From Anaerolineaceae bacterium 46_22 (lineage in GTDB: Bacteria > Chloroflexota > Anaerolineae > Anaerolineales > Anaerolineaceae), in assembly GCA_001508595.1 (NCBI GenBank), contig LGHA01000046.1, positions 1 to 10,079 of the forward strand: DNA of 10,079 nt, read 5' to 3'. The translations under genes were made by a program, and so were the position numbers. This document shows positions 7,167 through 10,079 of this stretch, in pieces (positions within the stretch are counted from its first letter, which is position 1; the number at the start of each line of letters is the position of its first letter). A model generated the notes under the pieces. That model was not told where the DNA came from and searched no databases. It worked only from the letters and a program-made list of their open reading frames with translations.

Positions 7167-8362
7167 CAATTACTATATCGAACTTGAAGAAGAATATGGT
7201 GCCCATAATTACCATCCCCTCGATGTTGTTATTGAAAAAGGGGAAGGCGTTTGGGTTTATGATGTTGATGGTAATAAATACTTAGACTGCTTGAGTGCTT
7301 ATTCAGCATTAAACCAGGGTCATAATCATCCGAAAATAAAAGAAGCAATGATCAACCAGCTTGACAGGCTGACGCTGACATCCAGGGCTTTTCGTAATGA
7401 CAAGCTTGGCTTATTTTACAAAAAGCTTTCTGATATGACGGGTTATGAGATGTCATTGCCCATGAACAGTGGTGCAGAAGCTGTTGAAACAGCTATCAAA
7501 GTTGCAAGAAAATGGGCATATGTCACCAAGAAAATTCCCCGATATAAAGCGGAAATCATTGTTGCTGAAGGCAATTTTCACGGCAGGACAACCACCATCA
7601 TATCCTTCACGACGACAGAAGAATATAAATATGATTTTGGTCCCTTTACACCCGGTTTTCCTGTGGTGGAATACGGCAGCATAGAAGCGATCAAAGCAGC
7701 GATCAATGAAAATACAGCAGCTATTATGCTGGAACCGCTCCAGGGAGAAAATGGCATTATCCTTCCTCCCGATGGGTATTTGAAAGCTGTTGCAGAGATT
7801 TGTAAAGAAAACAATATCTTGTTGATTGCTGATGAAATCCAAACTGGACTTGGGCGCACTGGGGCATTGTTTGCTTCCCATCACGAAAATGTCCGACCGG
7901 ATATTACTGTAATCGGAAAGGCACTTTCAGGAGGCTTCTATCCTGTTTCTGCTGTGCTTGCAGATAAATATATTCTTGGTTTAATTCAACCTGGTGAACA
8001 TGGCTCGACCTTTGGCGGCAATCCCCTTGCTGCAGCCGTAGGGATTGCGGCGCTTGAGGTGATTGAAGAAGAAAACCTGGTTGAAAAAGCTCAGAAAATG
8101 GGTGACTACATTCTTGAATACCTTGAGGAAATACCAAAGAAAAACATTATGGATATCCGCGGCAAAGGTTTATTAATTGGTGTGGAGTTAAAACACGAAT
8201 TAGGCGGGGGCACGGCGTTTTGCTGAAGTGTTAAAGAAAAAAGGGATTCTCGTCAAAGAGACCCATAAACACATCCTTCGCCTTGCACCGCCCCTGATCA
8301 TCGATCAGGAAACTGTGGATTGGATGCTGCCCATACTGCGAGAAGTCCTTTTATTAGATTAA
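7156..8362 (+). CDS. rocD: Ornithine aminotransferase, interrupted by a one-base frameshift
   Basis: This is a class III PLP aminotransferase converting ornithine plus 2-oxoglutarate to glutamate-5-semialdehyde and glutamate. Intact features are NSGAEA (104-109, phosphate binding), FHGRT (141-145), [13 protein letters not shown] (224-236, with D226 pairing the pyridine nitrogen), the Schiff-base K255 in VIGKALSGG, and GSTFGGNP (283-290). The reading frame then hits TGA at 8224-8226 after the G5 run at 8206-8210. Moving to the next frame at 8210 restores a family-like tail ([20 protein letters not shown], then [10 protein letters not shown]) that ends with TAA at 8360-8362. The repaired product is about 401 residues, the usual length. 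Start ATG 7156 is chosen over GTG 7144 because GGTGGAG at 7143-7149 is well placed. The shift may be an assembly error, a strain mutation or, less likely, recoding. Confidence 0.88.
8206..8210 (+). other. G5 run: site of the rocD frameshift
   Basis: Reading GGC GGG GGC ACG leads to a stop five codons on. Removing one G gives GGC GGG GCA CGG CGT TTT, that is G-G-A-R-R-F, the residues expected in this family. The error or mutation is therefore most likely a single inserted G in this run. Confidence 0.8.
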
Positions 8363-8387
8363 TGAACATTTTTCAAGGGAGTTGACC

Positions 8388-9836
8388 ATGGATCGTTTTG
8401 CAAAAATTGTGTGCACATTAGGGCCAAGCAGCAATACCCGGTCTATGATACAGTCTTTGATCTCCGCCGGTATGAATGTTGCGCGGCTAAATTTTTCCCA
8501 TGGCACGCATGAAGACCACGCCAGGCTCATTGAACTGATCAGAGAAATAGCCGATGAAATGGGGGTGGCAATAACCATTCTCCAAGATCTCCAAGGGCCA
8601 AAACTTCGCATTGGGAAACTCCCTGAAGGAAAAATTGAGTTAAAAGCTGGTGACCAGGTAACATTGAGTTCATCAGAGTCCTCTGTGGTGGATGCAGAGG
8701 ATATTTTTATTCCCTTTGAAATCCCGGATCTTCACAAAGCACTGAAGCCTACCAATCACATACTTCTCGATGATGGACAAATTGAGATGGAAGTTCAGTC
8801 AGTCGATGGAGAACGGATCGAAGCAGTGGTTACTCTGGGTGGGACGCTCAAATCGAATAAAGGCGTTAATCTGCCAGGTGCGAACCTGACAATCCCAAGC
8901 TTCACTGAAAAGGATCGTGAAGATTTAAAGTTTGGCCTTGAAAAAGGCGTTGATATGGTCGCCATTTCCTTTGTCAAGGAAGCTCAGGACATCATTACTG
9001 TAAGAAATGCGATAAAAGAATATGCTCCAAATAGCTGGGCTGAAAGAACACCAATTATTGCTAAATTAGAACGTCCTGAAGCGTTAGATGATTTGGATGA
9101 AATCATGAAAGTGACGGAGGGAGTCATGGTTGCACGCGGTGATCTTGGTGTTGAAATGTCACCCGCAGCCGTCCCCATTGCACAGAAAGAAATCATAGCT
9201 TGTGCCAATGCCCATGCCAAGCTGGTGATCACAGCAACACAAATGTTGGATTCAATGATCAACAACCCGCGCCCTACCCGTGCTGAAGCCACGGATGTTG
9301 CCAACGCCGTTTTTGATGGTACTGACGCTGTCATGCTTTCAGGAGAGACTGCTGCAGGTCGCTATCCCCTGGAAAGTGTAAGTATGATGTCATCCATTAT
9401 TATGACAGCTGAAGCTAACTATGCAAAATGGGGAGACATCACCTTTGAAACTGAAATGGCGGAGCAAAGTGATCCTGTTTCTATTACAAGAGCAGCCAGG
9501 GAATTGGCAAACGATCGCAATGTCGCTGCAATTGTTGTCTTTACGCAATCTGGAAGAACTGCCAGATTGATGTCTAAAACTCGCCCTGATGTGCCAATAC
9601 TCGCTTTCACGCCGGAACTTTGCACTTACCAACAAATGAGCCTATATTGGGGTGTCACACCACTCCTGGTCCCCTACGCCGACACCCTTGAAATGATGAT
9701 CAAGCATGTTGAAACAGCAATAGCAACAACGACCAGGCTAAAAAAGGGTCAGCAGGTCATTCTGATTTCCGGATTCCCGGTAGGCGCTTTCAGACAGCCT
9801 AACCTCGCACTTTTGCATACAATAGGTGATATCTAA
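8388..9836 (+). CDS. pyk: Pyruvate kinase (K+-independent type signature)
   Basis: The 482-residue enzyme transfers phosphate from phosphoenolpyruvate to ADP, the last step of glycolysis. Residues visible are R33 in VARLNFSHG, the B-domain from about 70 to 170 (ending KGVNLPGANL), the catalytic K226 and metal-binding E228 in IIAKLERPEAL, MVARGDLGVE (247-256, with D252 as metal ligand), ITATQMLDSM (281-290) and PRPTRAEATDVANAVFDG (295-312). The C-terminal domain (about 360-482) is complete and lacks the extra PEP-utiliser domain found in some bacterial enzymes. L68-Q69-G-P-K72-L-R-I75 places Lys where K+-dependent enzymes have Glu, the signature of the K+-independent class. ATG 8388 is chosen over TTG 8382 because AAGGGAG (8375-8381) lies 6 bases before it. 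The gene follows rocD by 25 bases and ends 20 bases before a terminator. Confidence 0.96.
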   Translation: MDRFAKIVCTLGPSSNTRSMIQSLISAGMNVARLNFSHGTHEDHARLIELIREIADEMGVAITILQDLQGPKLRIGKLPEGKIELKAGDQVTLSSSESSVVDAEDIFIPFEIPDLHKALKPTNHILLDDGQIEMEVQSVDGERIEAVVTLGGTLKSNKGVNLPGANLTIPSFTEKDREDLKFGLEKGVDMVAISFVKEAQDIITVRNAIKEYAPNSWAERTPIIAKLERPEALDDLDEIMKVTEGVMVARGDLGVEMSPAAVPIAQKEIIACANAHAKLVITATQMLDSMINNPRPTRAEATDVANAVFDGTDAVMLSGETAAGRYPLESVSMMSSIIMTAEANYAKWGDITFETEMAEQSDPVSITRAARELANDRNVAAIVVFTQSGRTARLMSKTRPDVPILAFTPELCTYQQMSLYWGVTPLLVPYADTLEMMIKHVETAIATTTRLKKGQQVILISGFPVGAFRQPNLALLHTIGDI

Positions 9837-9856
9837 AATAATAAACTGCATTGAAA

Positions 9857-9893
9857 AAACCGGCACTGAGTTTCAGATGCCGGTTTCTTTTTT
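9857..9893 (+). terminator. Intrinsic terminator after pyk, probably bidirectional
   Basis: AAACCGGCA (9857-9865) pairs with TGCCGGTTT (9878-9886), and the inner CTGA (9866-9869) pairs with TCAG (9873-9876) around a GTT loop with one bulged A. The hairpin is followed by C and six T (9888-9893). On the other strand an A6 run (9854-9859) supplies the T tract, so it can also end the convergent gene at 9908. Confidence 0.92.
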
Positions 9894-9907
9894 AAGTAGG
9901 TAAATAG

Positions 9908-10079
9908 TTATAGCATACTTTGATTAATATGCTGCAACGTTTCCTGACTTGGGCGTAATTTATCTGAGGACATCCGATTGAGAGGTTCCTCCGTCAGGTC
10001 AAGATAATCATAAAGCGTGGGCTGTTCCGGGTCAACATAAATTAATCCCGTCAAAAGCCACCGATTCTTTTCTGCTTCT
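9908..10079 (-). CDS. 2-oxoacid:ferredoxin oxidoreductase beta subunit, C-terminal fragment
   Basis: Read on the minus strand, the last 56 residues of a gene enter from the right edge and end at TAA (complement of 9908-9910). The segment WLLTGLIYVDPEQPTLYDYL followed by DLTEEPLNRM and LRPSQETLQHI resembles the C-terminal domain of the thiamine-diphosphate-binding beta subunit of 2-oxoacid:ferredoxin oxidoreductases (KorB/PorB type), where GLIY.xPxxPTL is typical. Such enzymes oxidise 2-oxoglutarate, pyruvate or branched 2-oxoacids to acyl-CoA and reduced ferredoxin, or run in reverse, in anaerobes. The substrate cannot be told from this tail because the cofactor-binding residues lie outside. 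The gene converges on pyk and shares the hairpin terminator. Confidence 0.78.
   Translation of the reverse strand, partial: EAEKNRWLLTGLIYVDPEQPTLYDYLDLTEEPLNRMSSDKLRPSQETLQHINQSML

Noticed and set aside
7453..7884. Long minus-strand open frame inside rocD
   Set aside because: It runs opposite the catalytic core of rocD, with Cys/Phe-rich composition typical of an antisense shadow frame.
8214..8226. Programmed +1 frameshift at TTT-T just before the TGA in rocD
   Set aside because: It would leave G-T-A instead of the family-like A-R-R between the G run and the Phe. There is also no Shine-Dalgarno-like stimulator as in prfB.
8231..8245. A6-G3 stretch as a -1 ribosomal slippery site in the 3' part of rocD
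   Set aside because: It lies downstream of the frame break and in the restored frame codes the ordinary Lys-Lys-Lys-Gly of the family. Slipping there would not rescue the protein.

Overview
The window is a gene-dense chromosomal segment (low-40s percent GC by eye) from what is most likely an anaerobic bacterium of the Chloroflexota, perhaps Anaerolineae. This placement is an inference from protein character: a Pro/Thr-rich linker in the ComEA-like protein, a DUF1385 membrane protein, a yqeY-pgpH-ybeY cluster and a ferredoxin-type 2-oxoacid oxidoreductase. There is no rRNA or marker phylogeny in the window to confirm it. I see no mobile elements, CRISPR arrays, tRNAs or rRNAs.

Layout. Bases 1-102 are the tail of an M20-family metallopeptidase. 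Nine genes follow on the plus strand from 127 to 9836, with gaps never larger than about 37 bases and several overlaps: a DUF1385 membrane protein, a ComEA-like SLBB/helix-hairpin-helix protein, a small zinc-dependent phospholipase C / Het-C-like protein, yqeY, pgpH (c-di-AMP phosphodiesterase), ybeY (rRNA endonuclease), an unrecognised two-TM coiled-coil protein, argF, rocD (frameshifted), and pyk. A strong hairpin terminator at 9857-9893 closes the run. It is symmetric enough to also serve the convergent minus-strand gene, whose 3' end (9908-10079) is the C-terminus of a 2-oxoacid:ferredoxin oxidoreductase beta subunit.

Functionally there are two blocks. The first (127-6193) is envelope, nucleotide-signalling and RNA housekeeping: DNA uptake (comEA), c-di-AMP turnover (pgpH), ribosome maturation (ybeY), tRNA-amidotransferase-like YqeY, and three poorly understood proteins. 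The second (6231-9836) is central metabolism. Ornithine is either carbamoylated to citrulline (ArgF) or transaminated to glutamate semialdehyde (RocD), followed by a pyruvate kinase with a K+-independent active-site signature.

No clearly new multi-gene system is visible. The points most worth a second look are the one-base frameshift in rocD at a G5 run, a perfect TATAAT placed for a leaderless yqeY transcript and embedded in a hairpin abutting the ATG, the signal-less Het-C/phospholipase-like protein coupled to comEA, and the internally duplicated two-TM coiled-coil protein behind ybeY.
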